DNA from: Silene latifolia
Lineage: Eukaryota; Streptophyta; Magnoliopsida; Caryophyllales; Caryophyllaceae
NCBI RefSeq assembly: GCF_048544455.1
Contig: NC_133537.1
Location: forward strand, 66,222,134-66,286,133
DNA length: 64,000 nucleotides
Reading direction: 5' to 3'
The first letter of the stretch is position 1. The number at the start of each line of letters is the position of its first letter. The position numbers and the translations under genes are program-made. Of the stretch, positions 19,963 through 32,115 are shown piece by piece. The notes under the pieces were generated by a model, which was not told where the DNA came from, did no database searches, and was given only the letters and a program-made list of their open reading frames with translations.

Positions 19963-22727
19963 ATGTCTTCTGCTGATGCTATGCCTAGTACCTCTGCGCC
20001 GGGGGGCGAACCGTCGCATCTCGATAGCGAGTGAGCCATTTGGTTGTCACCCCGATAGGGTTCGGGGGCCCCAAGTCTCCTTCTCCTGAAATTGATGAGA
20101 GATTTTTAGAGGGTATTGATGATGATGATGACGAAGAGAGGCCGCGTTATTCGTGGCACGGCGATGCCTGCTCGATCAATCCTGATCGTGTTTGGACGAA
20201 TAAGTTCGCTAGTTGTTCCGGTCCTGATCTTTTTGAAGACCATTACTCCTTCGGCAGGGGGTATAGAATTGTTGTCCCTGAGGGTGATCGGGCAGTCTGT
20301 TGCCCTCCCGAAGGCTGTATCGGCGTGTACATCAGACATCTGGAGTATGGGCTCCGATTTCCTCTTAATGAACACGTCGCCGCCATAATCAAAGCCATGA
20401 ACGTCGCCGTGGCACAACTGCATCCGTTGGCCATTAGGACTATTATTGGCTTCGTGTGGCTTTGTCTCTTTAAGGGGGAGGCCCCAACGGTTAACCTGTT
20501 CCGCCGGCTTCATCATCTTCGGCAGACTACCCTAGGCGGCTCGGGGTGGTACATCATACAGACCGAGCCGGGTTACGTCACCGTTTCCAAGCTGACATCT
20601 TGCAAGGACTGGAAGGGGCGGTGGGTATATGTTGAGGTGCCGGAGGACTATCCACTGCCCCGGTCCTTTCAGAGCCGCGTCAACTTGCGGTGTGAGAATC
20701 AGGGGGAGCATGATAGATATGTCTCCCGGAATAAGCTTAAGATGGACGCCAAGAAGGTCTATCTTAAGGAGGACGAAGAGCGGGCAATGAGCCTGTTCGA
20801 GGCTGAGAAGGATGGCACGCCGAAGGGATGGATGCCCCCGACGCAGATCGTCCTTCAAGACGAGCTGTTTTGCCACGTCGGCCTCATACCGGCCCTCGGC
20901 CAAGGTGAGTGGGGTCGGTGTGAGGCCCACTTTTGCTTTTTAGGCTTCTGTATTTGCCCCGGTTTACTTCTTTTACTTAACTCTTGCTTTGTTTCTTGCA
21001 GATCGATTCGGCCAGGATCTCTCCGTCTATATCCTAAAAAGGTTGGGACTCGACCAGGGCGGGAGAGTTGTTGAGCTGCATCCTAAGGCCGCGCCACGTG
21101 ATCGCAGACCGGCCCCGCACGAGCTTATAGAGCAGGCGATGAAGGCAATGGATGTGGCGGCGGCTCGAGCGGAGATCGGCGGTAACGTGCCGCGCCGGAG
21201 ACCAAAAACAACGTCTACGGCGGCAACGACGTCAACTCCAGCTCAATCTTCAATCCCCGTAGTCCAAAAGGAGCAGGTGGTCGTCGATGTCAAAGAGGAG
21301 GTCACCGTTGTGGAGGGTCCTCCTCCTTCAAATAAGAGGAAGGAAAAGACGCCGCTCTTCTTTATTCGAGGCGGGGAAAGAGAAGGGGTCGTAGGCCCCG
21401 CCCAAGAAGGCTAGGACCGTACGGATCTAACCCATGGCTCGGATTTAGCAGTTCCCTAGGCGTCCCCGATAATGAGCTTTACGATATGTCGATGAATGTT
21501 GACATGGATGCTTTATCTAGATTTTTTGTAGATCAGCCGCCGCCAGCCGTCGTTCTCACTGAACGGCAATTGGAGAAGCAGCCTGTGTAGACGGGCGATA
21601 GAAATGTCACCGTCGACTCCTCATCCCAAAAGGTTTCCCCCGCTCAGCTTACGGCGGAAGGCATAAGGTTGTCCAAGAGGCTGGTGAAGTGGGCTGAACT
21701 AGCCGGCGCTCATATTATGGAGCAAGAAAAGGTCATGGCTCGAGCTGCCCCTATGCTTGAACGGCTTAGGCTCGAGCTTGCCGCTGCTAAGAAGGAGGCC
21801 GAGAAGTCGAAGGAGGACTTCTAGGCCGCCATGAAGGACTTCCTCGCTGAGCGAAAGCTTAGGGAGGACGCTGAGAAGGCGGTCCTGGCCGAGAGAGCTA
21901 AGGCTGAGGCTGCGGAGGCTGACGCCGCTAAGCTGCGGGAGGAGAGAGAGAAACTTCAGGGCGGTTATAATACCATGGTTGAGCAGAGGGAAAGATGGAA
22001 GTCCCTGCATCTGGCCGAGGCGAAGGAGCATAAGAACACAAAGGCCATCCTTGCTCAGAGGGAGAAGGACATTGAGACGCTAAAAACTGTCATCATCCCT
22101 GACATGTGTGCCCAGTACCGGGACCAAGCTGAAGATGCTACCAGGGATGCAATTAAAGAGCTCGTTCCTGAAGGCTCCTTCCCGTGGCAAGATTTTGACC
22201 GGCTTCTGGATGAGAAGGCCGCTGCTGCGGAGGCCAAGGCTGCGGATGAGGCGAAGGCGGCGAAGGCGGCGAAGGCCGCTCAGGAGGCTGCGGAGAAGGC
22301 GGCCCGGGATGCTAAGGTGAAGGAGGCCAAAGAGGAGGCTAAGAGGGCAAAGGTAAGTGAAGCTGTCAAGCTTTCTTCTGGGCCGCCCACCGTTGGTGAT
22401 TTGCCCTGCTGCCGGTGGCGGCAAAGCAACAAGCATAGGGAGACGGGCGGTCGTCACCTGATTCACCCGGCCCTTCGGATAGTTTCAGCTGTTCGGGGGC
22501 CAACTATTGAGCCTTTCCTCCCTGCCATCCTTTTGGCGCTTCAAATCTTTATGTCTGTAATCTTTTGTTGTTCTTCTTTTTTTTTGTTAAACTTTGGTAG
22601 GTTGTGTTTAGGCTATCCCTATGGGGACGGCCGTCGACTTTGTTTTGCCCCACCTGTAAACATTTTTAATAAAGTTTGTCTATTTGCCTTCGGCTTGGCC
22701 GAGGCTTTTGATCTCATCCTCCATTAA
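19963..22727 (+). pseudogene. antisense ORF (aORF) of gypsy copy 1, putative gypsy-type plant transposon protein
   Basis: The start ATG at 19963 opens a short frame that stops at 20032, after which the main frame runs to 20905 (LFRRLHHLR, KMDAKKVYLKEDEERAMSLF). A GTGAGT donor ends it and an acceptor at 21000 begins the second part (DRFGQDLSVYILKRLGL). After a break at about 21412 the frame resumes at 21831-22400 as an alanine/glutamate/lysine-rich coiled coil. The N-terminal part belongs to the family named putative gypsy type transposon (Transposase_28), a protein of unknown role. Orientation is opposite to gag-pol. Stops at 20032, 21412 and 21822 show decay in this copy. Confidence 0.75.
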
Positions 22728-23190
22728 ATTGTCTTCTTACGTTTTTAACATATTGAGCGCTTTTTCGTTTTTACCTTCGGCCTTGCCGAGGCAGTTAGAT
22801 TGCGTATCTCAACTGTACTTAAACGTTTTTAAACATGTTGGCATGTCGGTCACTTCCTCCTCCACTCCCGGTCTTAGCCGAGGCGGTCGATTGCGCTTCC
22901 CAACTCTTTGTTGTGAACATGTTAGCGTATCGGTCGTTGTTCCCCGCCACTCCCGGCTTTGGCCGAGGCAATCGAGGTTACGGCTCGACAGCGTTCGTAT
23001 CTATAGACATATTGATCGCTTCCTTTGCCACTCCCGGATTGGCCGGGGCAGTCAGATTTGCGTTCTCAACTGTACTTATACGTTCTTAAGCATGTTGGTC
23101 GCTTTTGCATGAGTATCAATCGCATTGGTAGTGATTGCCGGTTGGCGTCTACTAAGCATGTTGGTCGCTTTCGTGAGTATCAATCGCCAT
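22690..23190 (+). repeat. degenerate tandem repeats between aORF and integrase
   Basis: Four or five loose copies of an about 80-100-bp motif with GGCCGAGGCAGTCAGATTGCG and CATGTTGGTCGCTTTTG-like parts. The corresponding place in copy 2 (50090-51113) is filled by cleaner arrays. Confidence 0.6.
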
Positions 23191-25643
23191 TGCGGTGATT
23201 TGTCCAAAGGCTTTGGCGTGGCGTCTGGTACGACTACGGAGGGGACTCTTCATTTTGATGGAAAACTTGGATCACTCTTCATTTGATATAATCACGCTTT
23301 GGGGTGCTCACAACGGTCTCGGACACCTCCGCCGCTATATGAAGTATTTTCTAAGGTTGTCTGTGTTCCAGTGGCTCATTAGAGGCACTCCCTCCGTGTC
23401 TGTCATCGTCGCACGTCCCGGCCTCATTTCTTCAACCACTTTGTAGGGTCCTTCCCGGTTGGCCGTCATTTTACCATGGATGTTTCCTTTGTTTGTTGCG
23501 GCCGACTTTCTTAGGACTAGATCTCCTACTCTTAAGTCCCTTTTGTGGACCCTACGGTTGTATGCTCTTCTCATTCGGTTTTGATATACTGCCAAGTTTA
23601 GCCGTGCCGTATCTCGACTTTCTTCGACCAGGTCTAGGGAGGCTCTCAGGCCTTCCTCATTTTCGACTGGGTCAAAGGTTTGCGTTCTGAACGTCGGCCC
23701 CGCTGCTTCAATTGGCAGGACGGCCTCAGACCCATAGACTAGGTGGAATGGACTGTACCATGTTACTTCTTTTTCCGTGGTTCGAAGTGACTATAGGACG
23801 CCGGGTAGTTCATCAGCCCATCTTCCCTTTAGATCTTCAACCTTCTTTTTCAACCCGTTCAATATTGTTTTATTAGCTGCCTCCGCCTGCCCGTTGCTCT
23901 GAGGGTGGCAGACGGAGGAGTATGCGAATTTGATACCGAGCTCTTCCAGCCAGTTCATCACCATGTCACTCCAAAACTCTCGGCCGTGGTCAAATACCAT
24001 GACTTGGGGTAACCCAAAACGAGTTATGATGTTCTCCCAAATCACCTTTCTTACGGCCGCCGTGGTCTTGGCGGGTACCGCGACAGCCTCGACCCATTTG
24101 GTGAAGTAGTCAACGGCGACGATCAGGTACTTCCTTCCTCCGGAGGCCGTCGGAAATGGTCCTAGTAAATCCATCCCCCATTGTGCAAATGGTAGGGGAC
24201 TAAGTACCGGTTGCAGGTCTCGGGAAGGTGCATGTATTACCGGAGCATGCATCTGACAATTCTTGCATTTCTTGGTCTTTGTTCTGGAATCTTTCAGCAT
24301 GGTCGGCCAGAAGTAGCCGGCTCGGAGAGCTTTGTGGGCTAACGTTCTCGCCCCCATGTGGTGTCCACATATGCCTTCGTGAATCTCTGTCAGTATAAGC
24401 TCCGCGTCGGCTGGGCCGACACATTTCAAAAGTGGTCTTATTACGGACCTTCTCACTACTACAAATGAGCACTTGGGCCACGGCTAAATTCGTGGCGCAA
24501 GTGCTAAATTTCCGTGGCTAAATCATTTTGCCACGGGAATAGCTTCCGTGGCGCAAGTGGCCGTGGCAAAGAGATAGCCACGGGAAAAACAAGAACGTGG
24601 CTATCATTGAATTTTTGGCCACGGACTGTCTCGTGGCTAATAACTCCCGTGGCCAAAGAAATTTCCCGTGGCGAACAAAAAATTCCCGTGGCAAACAATA
24701 TATATGAAAATTAAACAAATAAATCGTAAAATAATTTATTTATTTTCACAATGGGTATTTTATCATATACGGAACCGTGACAATCTAGGTAATTGGTTCG
24801 CTAGTTAACTTGATTCATTTGAGCGTTATTTCGTTTCATGAGTCATGCATTTGTGAGCATCAGAGAGGCTTCCCAGGAGGTCACCCATCCCAACACTACT
24901 CTCACCTGAGCACGCTTAACCGTAGAGTTCTTTTGATGTGCCACCGAAATTATTGAATGTTACCTTGTTGATATAATTAGCACTTTGAATCCTTTTAAGT
25001 TTATTTTTTTTATTTCAAATCTTACCTTTAGTACTATTTAATTACATAAATTTTACGTGTTTTACAAATTTTTCCGGGAAAAACATTATTTGGCCGAAAC
25101 AACTAAATTTTCGACATTAACCTCTTGATTAATGATTTTGACATCATTTTTTTTTTGCGAAGTCGATGTAAAACATTTTCTCCAAAAAGTAAAATTAATT
25201 GTGTTTTTCTAACATTATTTTATTTATTTTGTTGATCGACATACTTATTTTCATTTCTCATGTACTCAATTTTTCGTATATTTTTCTACGCAAATTATAT
25301 TGTATAACCGTCGTACCTGCGATATGAAAAATGAGACCATTTTTTGGTAAAATAATGACCGCTTTTTATAACTAAAGGTCTTTTTTCCCCAAAGTGATCA
25401 CTATTAACCAAAAAGTAGTCACTTTTTTACCCAAAAAACACGAAAAAGACTATTGTACAAAAAGAATCGCTTATTTTCATAAACTGATTTCTCTTTGTTA
25501 TGATTAATCGTTTCTTTCTCAAATTTTCACATTATTTGCTCATGTGACTTTATATTATTATAATTTATATGTTTTTCCGTGTGATGCGCTCATTTTCAGT
25601 GAAAAAAAATTTCCAAATTTTTTTCTCAACAACTTAAATTTTA

Positions 25644-26088
25644 CGTAAATTTTTCATGGTACCCTCGAATTTTGATAGATTACATATGGTACCTTTTTTT
25701 AAAGTTTTTATATAAGGTACCCCTGTATTTACGTTTTTCAGTCCCAGAATACCCTTTGACAAACTTCCGTCATAACGCCGCTACTCATATGCCTGCGACG
25801 CCTTTTTTTGTTATCTAATACACTATCAATTCATCATCAAATAATACCTAAATCATTATTTTATCTAATAAACTAACATTTAGTACCTAAATAATATAAC
25901 AATAACAACATAACATACTCAATTACACATCAAATTACTTATAGGAGTAACGACGTTATGACGGAATTTCCCCAAAGAGGATTCTGGGAATGAAAAAGAT
26001 AAACATAAGGGCAACATATGTAGAAACTTAAACTAAGGGGTACCATGTGTAATCGGGCAAAGTTCGAGGGTACCATGGGAAATTTCCG
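25644..26088. mobile_element. Mutator-type MITE, 445 bp, nested in CACTA
   Basis: Inverted ends CGTAAATTTTTCATGGTACC and CGGAAATTTCCCATGGTACC, continuing as long inverted repeats (CCTCGAA, CCGTCATAACG). The perfect 9-bp duplication TAAATTTTA at 25635-25643 and 26089-26097 fits a Mutator-type mechanism. Confidence 0.88.
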
Positions 26089-26211
26089 TAAATTTTATAT
26101 CAAATTCAATTTGATATAAATATCATACAAATAAAGTTGGAAATCAAATTTTGAATGAAACAGTTTAACAATATATTAATTTTAGATTTCTCAAAGATAG
26201 ATGGTAAATAA

Positions 26212-26503
26212 GGTGTCGTTTGGTTGCCTCATTAAAAGTGGGTGAATTGGAAATTCACGTGAATTGAAAAAATGGGGGTCGTTTGTTTGCCCAAAATCAC
26301 GTGAATTGCATTTTCCTAGGAGTTTCCAATTCCTCCATTATGGAGGAGTTTAATTACCTAGCCCCCCTAGGTAATTGGAAACTCATGCAGAATCAACTCC
26401 CGCATGCCAACCAAACAAGTTTTGGACAATTCACGTGAATTGACCAATTCACGTGTTTTGTAAAATCACGGAAATTAATTCCGTATAACAACCAAACGAG
26501 GCC
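26212..26503. mobile_element. Tourist-type (PIF/Harbinger) MITE, 292 bp, nested in CACTA
   Basis: Ends GGTGTCGTTTGGTTG and inverted GGCCTCGTTTGGTTG, flanked by TAA at 26209-26211 and 26504-26506. The interior repeats CACGTGAATTG in both orientations. Confidence 0.88.
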
Positions 26504-29500
26504 TAACTTTTTTATTCAATTTGATATGCTATATCTTTAAATGTGATACGATCATTTAAGATTGTTATTCAAGATTATAAAGTTTAATTTAAATAAGTAA
26601 AAGAAATTCACGACTTTAATAAACAGAGTTATATATTAAAACAAAAATTTTAAATTATCAATATTTTGAAAAACCTACAAAACATAAATGTGATTTGTAA
26701 AAAAATAAAAAAAATTTCTTAGCTTGCATATAAGTTTATAAAATTTTTAAATTTCTTATTAAAGTAAATAAAACAATAAACTAATTTAATTAAATTAATC
26801 AAAGTGTTTCTAAAATTTTATATTCAAATATATTTTCATAATATTATATTTGATTAAATTTCATTCAGATTTAAGTTGGAAAAGATACTCGTCACGGGTG
26901 TTTGTTTTTTTGTGGCTAAAAAATTATTTGCCATGGAACAATTCGTGACTAAATAAAATTTTGCCATGGGAGTGACATGGCCCGTGGCTAAAATGATTAT
27001 TTGCCACGGGTGTAGCCTAATTCGTGGCGGAAGTGACTTTTTGCCACGGGAAAAGTTATCCCGTGGCATAAAGTTTTTTCCAAAATAATGAATAAGTTTT
27101 TCCCGTGGCTAAGCAAATTTTAGCCACGGATTATGAATTCCCGTGGCATAATTCGTGGCGCGAGTGATGATTTGTTGTAGTGTCTGTATAACTCTCCTTC
27201 GAACACCAAGTACCTTGCGGCGATCCTTCTTATCTTCTGAGAGAGACTGCGGTCCTCCGGTAACTCTTTTGTCAGTTTGTATTTCATTATCGGAGTCATC
27301 CACGTCGTCTCGGCTTCGATGTCGCCCACCATGCCGACGGTCTCAGTGATGCTTTTAGCATTTCGATGTCCACCAAAGACGGTTCGACCGACATTCTTGA
27401 TGCTTGAATCGGCAAGTTTTGAGAGAGCGTCGGCTCGGTTGTTCTCGGACACTGGGATGCACTGTATTTGGAAAGATTTCAATTTTGCGGTGTCAGCTTT
27501 TACCCTTTCCAGGTACCTTACCATCCCGTCGTCTCGAGCCTCATACTCTCCTCTGATTTGATTAGTCACTAGGAGTGAATCTGTCTTCAACACAATATGC
27601 TCCGCCCCGGCAGCTCTAGCTAACTCGACTCCAGTTATCACCGCCTCATATTCGGATTCGTTGTTTGAGGCCGAGAAGGTAGACTTCAAGGCGTACTCAA
27701 ACTCGTCCCCGTTAGGGCTGGTGATAAGGATAAACTCGAGTGCATTCGCCGTGGAGGACCCGTTGGTATACACTTCCCATACGCCGGGATGTGATTCTTC
27801 TTGATATGTGCACTCAGCCAGGAAGTCTGCAAGTGATTGCCCCTTTATCGAAGGTCTCGGCTTGTACTGAATGCCAAAGCCGGAAAGCTCCACTGCCCAT
27901 TTGATAAGTCTGCCGGATTTTTCGAATTTTTCTAACGCTTTCTCCAATGGCTGGTCGGTTAAGACCGTCACGGAATGCGCGTCGAAGTAGGGTTTCAGCT
28001 TCCTTGTGGCAACGACGACGGCGAAGGCCGCTTTTTCAATCAGTGGGTAATTTCTTTTGGCGGGGCACTGACCGTGGCCGAGGTAACTGCTAAGTATAGA
28101 TATAGCGTCTCCCCCAGCGTAGGCCTGGACAGGGTCGGGAGAGTTAGAAGGTGGGCTTTCGATTTGCTTGAAAGCCGTGCTGTTCCTCCCCCCTAAAGTC
28201 TTTATTCCCCTTTAGCACTTTAAAGAATGCGGTGCTCTTGTCGGCCGACCGAGAGATGAAGCGGGCGAGAGCCGCCATCCTCCTCGGTCAAGCATCATGA
28301 CCTCTTTTCGATTCCTCGGCTCCGGCAGTCTAGTATTGCTTGGACTTTCTCCGGATTGGCATCAATTCCCCGGCGCGACAAGCACGCCGAGGAACTTGCC
28401 GGCCCGGACACCGAAGTTGCATTTCATTGGGTTAAGCTTCATCTTATATTTCCTTAGTGTACAAAATGTCTCGCTCAAATCGGCCAAGTGCTCACTGTCA
28501 GACTTGCTTTTTACAATAGCATCGTCGACGTAAGCCTCGATGTTTCGCCCTTTTTGATCTTGAAACACTTTGTCCACCAGCCTAGTGTAAGTTGCGCCAG
28601 CGTTCTTCAAACCGAACGGCATCATTTTATACATGTATGTGCCGTTACCGGTGATGAATGCGCACTTAGGCATGTCTTCTTCGGCCATAAACACGATGAT
28701 ACCCGAGAAGGCGTCTAGCAGGCTTAGCATGGTGTAGCCTGCCGTTACGTCAATTAAACTATCTATTCGAGGCAAGGGATAACAATCTTTAGGGCACGCT
28801 TTATTAAGATTGGTAAAATCAACACACATACTCCACGCCCCTGACGATTTCCTCACCATTACAACATTGGCTAGCCACTCAGGGTAAGTACAAGGCATGA
28901 TAAAGCCCGCCTCTAATAGTTTGTCTACTTCGACTTTGATGGCCTCATCCTTCTCGGCCGAGGAGTTCCTCATCTTCCGCTTGACGGGCGAGCGGTGGAG
29001 AGTACGTTCAACTTGTGAACGATCACCTCCCGCTCACGCCCGGCATCTCGGCTGGCCGAGTATGCGAAGACATCTTTGTTCTTCCTCGGCAGGTCTAGGA
29101 GATCGGCTCTGAATTTTGGCTCCAGGCCGACACCGAAGCGATTACGGTGCGCCCTAGGTCAATTTCCACTTCCTCGATCTCGCTCCTTCGACCATGCCGA
29201 CGTTGGTGTGCATTGGATCACCCTCCTGCTGTAAGGATGGGCTCTTCCCTTTCTCTCGATTTTTCGCCACTTTGAGGATTGCATGTTGCACCCCCGGCGG
29301 ATACTTGGACATTGACTATTTCGTCTCTTTCGTCCTTTGAGACGAGCTTTTGCGCTTCCCCCCGGCCCGAGACATACATCAATGTCGGGGCCGGATGGAC
29401 ATCACTCGCATCGGCCTCGCTCAAAGTGACTCGGCCTATGAGAACATTGTAGGCGAAGCGAACCATCAATGACCACGAACTCGATAAAACATTCTTGGCC

Positions 29501-29899
29501 GCATCGGCTTGGCCAAACATCACCGCGATCCCGATTGACCCCGGGGGTAGCAGGCCGGCCCCGGAGAAGTCTGTATAGCGGGTTGGTGCGAGGGCTCGGG
29601 TCTTCAATTTTCAGGACCGAGATTGAGAAAGCACTCCCTGAACATGATGTTTGTGTAGGCGCTGTGTCAATCAGGCACCTTTTGACCAAGTGGTTGGCTT
29701 TGTCTAGGTGGACTACGAGCGGGCGGGTTTGTGCGGAGCGACGACTCCCTCGTAGTCCTTCTTCCCAATGGTTATATCGGGGATTGTGGAAGCGGGGATC
29801 GTTGTTTTGGGCACAAAGTTGATGGCTTGGTATAGCTCATTCAGGTGCCGTTTGTGCCCATTAGTTGACCCACCGTTCTCGTTCCCAGATGACAACCTG

Positions 29900-31428
29900 G
29901 ATCACTCCCGTTCATTTGGAATACGATTTTCTATTCGCCCGTCGGAGCTTGTTTACGGGCCTCCGCTACATACTTGCCGAGGGCCCCCTTTCGGATTAGC
30001 TCCTCGATGGCGTTCCTCGATGCCGAAGCGGTTGTTGGTCTTATGGCCGGCTTAGCCGTGGTAATCGCAAAAGCTGGCTAAGGTCGCCGTCCCCCTCGCC
30101 TTGGGGGCCTTGCCCATTTCGCCCCTCATTCTTGCTTAGGGCAAAGACCTCGGCCGGTGATTTGACCGGGGGTGAGACTGTCGTACCGCTTCGGGTGTAT
30201 GGTCCCGAACTCCCCGCGCCCGCCGAGTTACATTTCCTATTAAATCTCTCGGCCGTGACCTATTCACGTCACGGCGACCTTTATCAACGTTTTCCCGGCG
30301 GCTCTTCCTCTATGGGTGCCCAGATTCACTGTGGCCTACCCAGGTCTTGTGATAGTCCTCCACCTTTACGGCTCGATCGGCCATCTTTCTGGCGGTGTCT
30401 AGGTTGAGGTCCTCGCACTTGATTAGCTCGTTTTTGAACTCGCCTTTCGGGAGGCCTTTCATCGGTCGAAGGCCGCCGATTCGGTGTTCACTCACGGATC
30501 TGCTTGAACTTTGCGTCGAACCTCTTCACATAGCCGGAGGGACTCGTCCTCCCCCGTCGGATAGTGAGTAGATCCGATGTCTCCACGGCCTTTCTCTTGT
30601 TGCAAGCATCTTTGGGCTATGAAGTTGTCTCTCGGTCGGCATAACAAGATACCGAACCATTAGGTAGCCCCTTGTACCAACTCGGGCCATCCCATGAAGG
30701 GTTGTTGGGAAGACTCGGCACCATACCTCATCATTTTGCTCCCATACCGAGCATGTACGACTCGAAAGCCTCGGCATGGTCGGTTGGGTCGCTATCCCCT
30801 TTGTATGATAGGGCGGCGGCTTCGGTTTAGTCGGCACGAGAGACTTCGAGGACATAGTCACCGAGGGGGGTGTCGACCACGTGTCGAATGACACGCGGCG
30901 ATCGCTCCTCGCAACCTTAGTCCGGCTTCTCTCCATCGGCGGGAAGGGCTTCTTGTTGTCCGACTTTGGAGAGTCGGACTTCTTTCATTTCTTCGGGGCG
31001 GGCCTCGTTGTTGCCGCTGGCGACAGCTGTCCTCCGCGAGTGGGGAAGGACTTTGTCCGCCACTGGCACCACGGGCTCCGCCGGCGTCCTAGCATGTCCA
31101 GCTCCTTGTATTACTCCAATCAAGTTGTTCGGAGTCACTTTGTGGGCCCTGGTCACCTGTGGAGGCGTTGCCGCCCCTGTCGCCGTGACAGGGGTAACCG
31201 GCGTACCACCCATCAGGTCCAGGAATAATTTCAATTTGGCCGCATCAACCACATGTCCCATGTGGTGACTTGGCCGGTCGGCGGCGGTTTCGGCTCTCTT
31301 GGCATCCCGTACTTCACTGGCTCAATGACTCGACCGGTGGGGGACTGCCCGATCTCAGAATTAGGGAACGCGTCATCCTGGTAGAATGCAGTTTCGTCAC
31401 TCACAATTATTTCTTGTTGTTTTGACAT
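29900..31428 (-). pseudogene. gag of gypsy copy 1, frameshifted
   Basis: Starts MSKQQEIIVSDETAFYQDD at 31428. Blocks in different frames follow (MGHVVDAAKLKLFLDLM at 31261; RVSFDTW and DEVWCRVFPTTLHGMA at 30936-30526; LPKGEFKNELIKC at 30495-30310), matching the single open frame of copy 2. A degenerate zinc-knuckle-like stretch is near 30060. At least four frameshifts are needed to connect the blocks, so it is dead. Confidence 0.8.
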
Positions 31429-31510
31429 CTTCTTAGCTCTTTGAATGGTTTTGTTTTGTTTTGTGTTTTTTTTTTTTTGTAAGGGAGGTGACTAGCTTTT
31501 AGTATCTATC

Positions 31511-31528
31511 CCCACAGACGGCGTCAAT
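31511..31528 (-). other. primer-binding site of gypsy copy 1
   Basis: On the minus strand, just after the 5' LTR, ATTGACGCCGTCTGTGGG; copy 2 has ATTGGCGCCGTCTGTGGG at 53647-53664. The TGGCGCCG start resembles sites complementary to plant tRNA-Asp ends; copy 1 has one changed base. Confidence 0.65.
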
Positions 31529-32110
31529 TGTTCCGGGTGTAATTCCGGAGCAGGATTATGACCACGTAAGCTTGTAGAATAATGTCTTTGCTTGTCTCTT
31601 CCTTTCGCTCTCACCTGTAAGAATGAACAAACTGAGGGCTCGGCTTGGTACCGAGCGTACTCACTCCGACGCTCAAGTCAGTAAACTTAAAGAGATAAGT
31701 TGTATGTTAACTTGGCCAAGTATTTTATAGAGAGATAAAGGAGTTTATACCAGATTTTAGGTTAGTTTTTGGGATCCTTTTCTCAATGAGAGAAGTGGAG
31801 TATTTATAGACTTTCACCTTTTGTCACGTAGTGGCCAAGTGACCAAGTGGCTAGCAGGTGGAAAGACTGTTCTACCCTCGGCCGAGGGACCCATGGCAGG
31901 CCGACTGGCCTGGTTGACTCCATGCCGAGGGGACTGGATGTGAGTACGCGGATATGCCTCTCGGTCGGCTAGTTGCCGAGACCGAGACCCAAGTGACAAG
32001 CCGACGCGCTGCGTTAGTTAAATTTGTCTAATACGTTGACTTGCTGTCTTTTGGCTTTGACCTTGCTCAATATGTTGACTCGGTAAGCGGGTGCAGAATA
32101 TGCCCCATCA
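31529..32110 (-). repeat. 5' LTR of gypsy copy 1
   Basis: 582 bp, TG...CA ends. TATAAATA on the minus strand at 31808-31801 is a plausible promoter box for gag-pol. Confidence 0.9.
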
Positions 32111-32115
32111 CCAAA

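Larger units (their letters stand above)
24454..27182. mobile_element. non-autonomous CACTA (En/Spm-type) element, 2.7 kb
   Basis: Starts CACTACTACAAATGAGCAC and ends with the complement of CACTACAACAAATCATCAC. The 3-bp duplication TCT flanks it (24451-24453, 27183-27185). Both ends, for about 250 bp, carry arrays of CCACGGG/CCCGTGGC subterminal motifs typical of transposase-binding sites. No transposase is present. It interrupts the integrase of gypsy copy 1 and itself hosts two MITEs. Confidence 0.93.
23335..29895 (-). pseudogene. pol region of gypsy copy 1: protease, RT, RNase H, integrase
   Basis: Protease remnants lie at 29895-29218 with frameshifts. Reverse transcriptase is 28973-28362, with the AYVDDAIVKS active site and MPFGLKNAGATY. 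RNase H is 27971-27200. Integrase is split by the CACTA element: its start is in 27260-27183 and the zinc finger and core in 24453-23791 (GMDLLGPF, VFDHGREFWS, QAEAANKTI carry the D, D, E). A single TAG at 23793-23791 separates the core from the C-terminal GPY-like domain, which ends at 23335. Apart from that stop, the transposon and the RT-RH gap, the enzyme half is well preserved. Confidence 0.85.
18781..32110 (-). mobile_element. Ty3/gypsy element of Tat/Retand type, copy 1 (13.3 kb with nested CACTA)
   Basis: Near-identical LTRs at 18781-19360 and 31529-32110 and a perfect 5-bp duplication CCAAA (18776-18780, 32111-32115). The retroviral genes read on the minus strand: gag, protease, reverse transcriptase, RNase H, integrase. 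A plus-strand antisense gene lies between integrase and the 3' LTR, the arrangement known from Tat-lineage elements. Without the 2.7-kb CACTA insertion it would be about 10.6 kb. Multiple frameshifts in gag and protease make this copy non-functional. LTR differences are roughly 3 percent by eye. Confidence 0.92.

Noticed and set aside
29469-31268. Plus-strand ORFs opposite gag and protease
   Set aside because: They are shadows of the GC-rich minus-strand gag-pol; unlike 19963-22727 they have no counterpart in gypsy copy 2.
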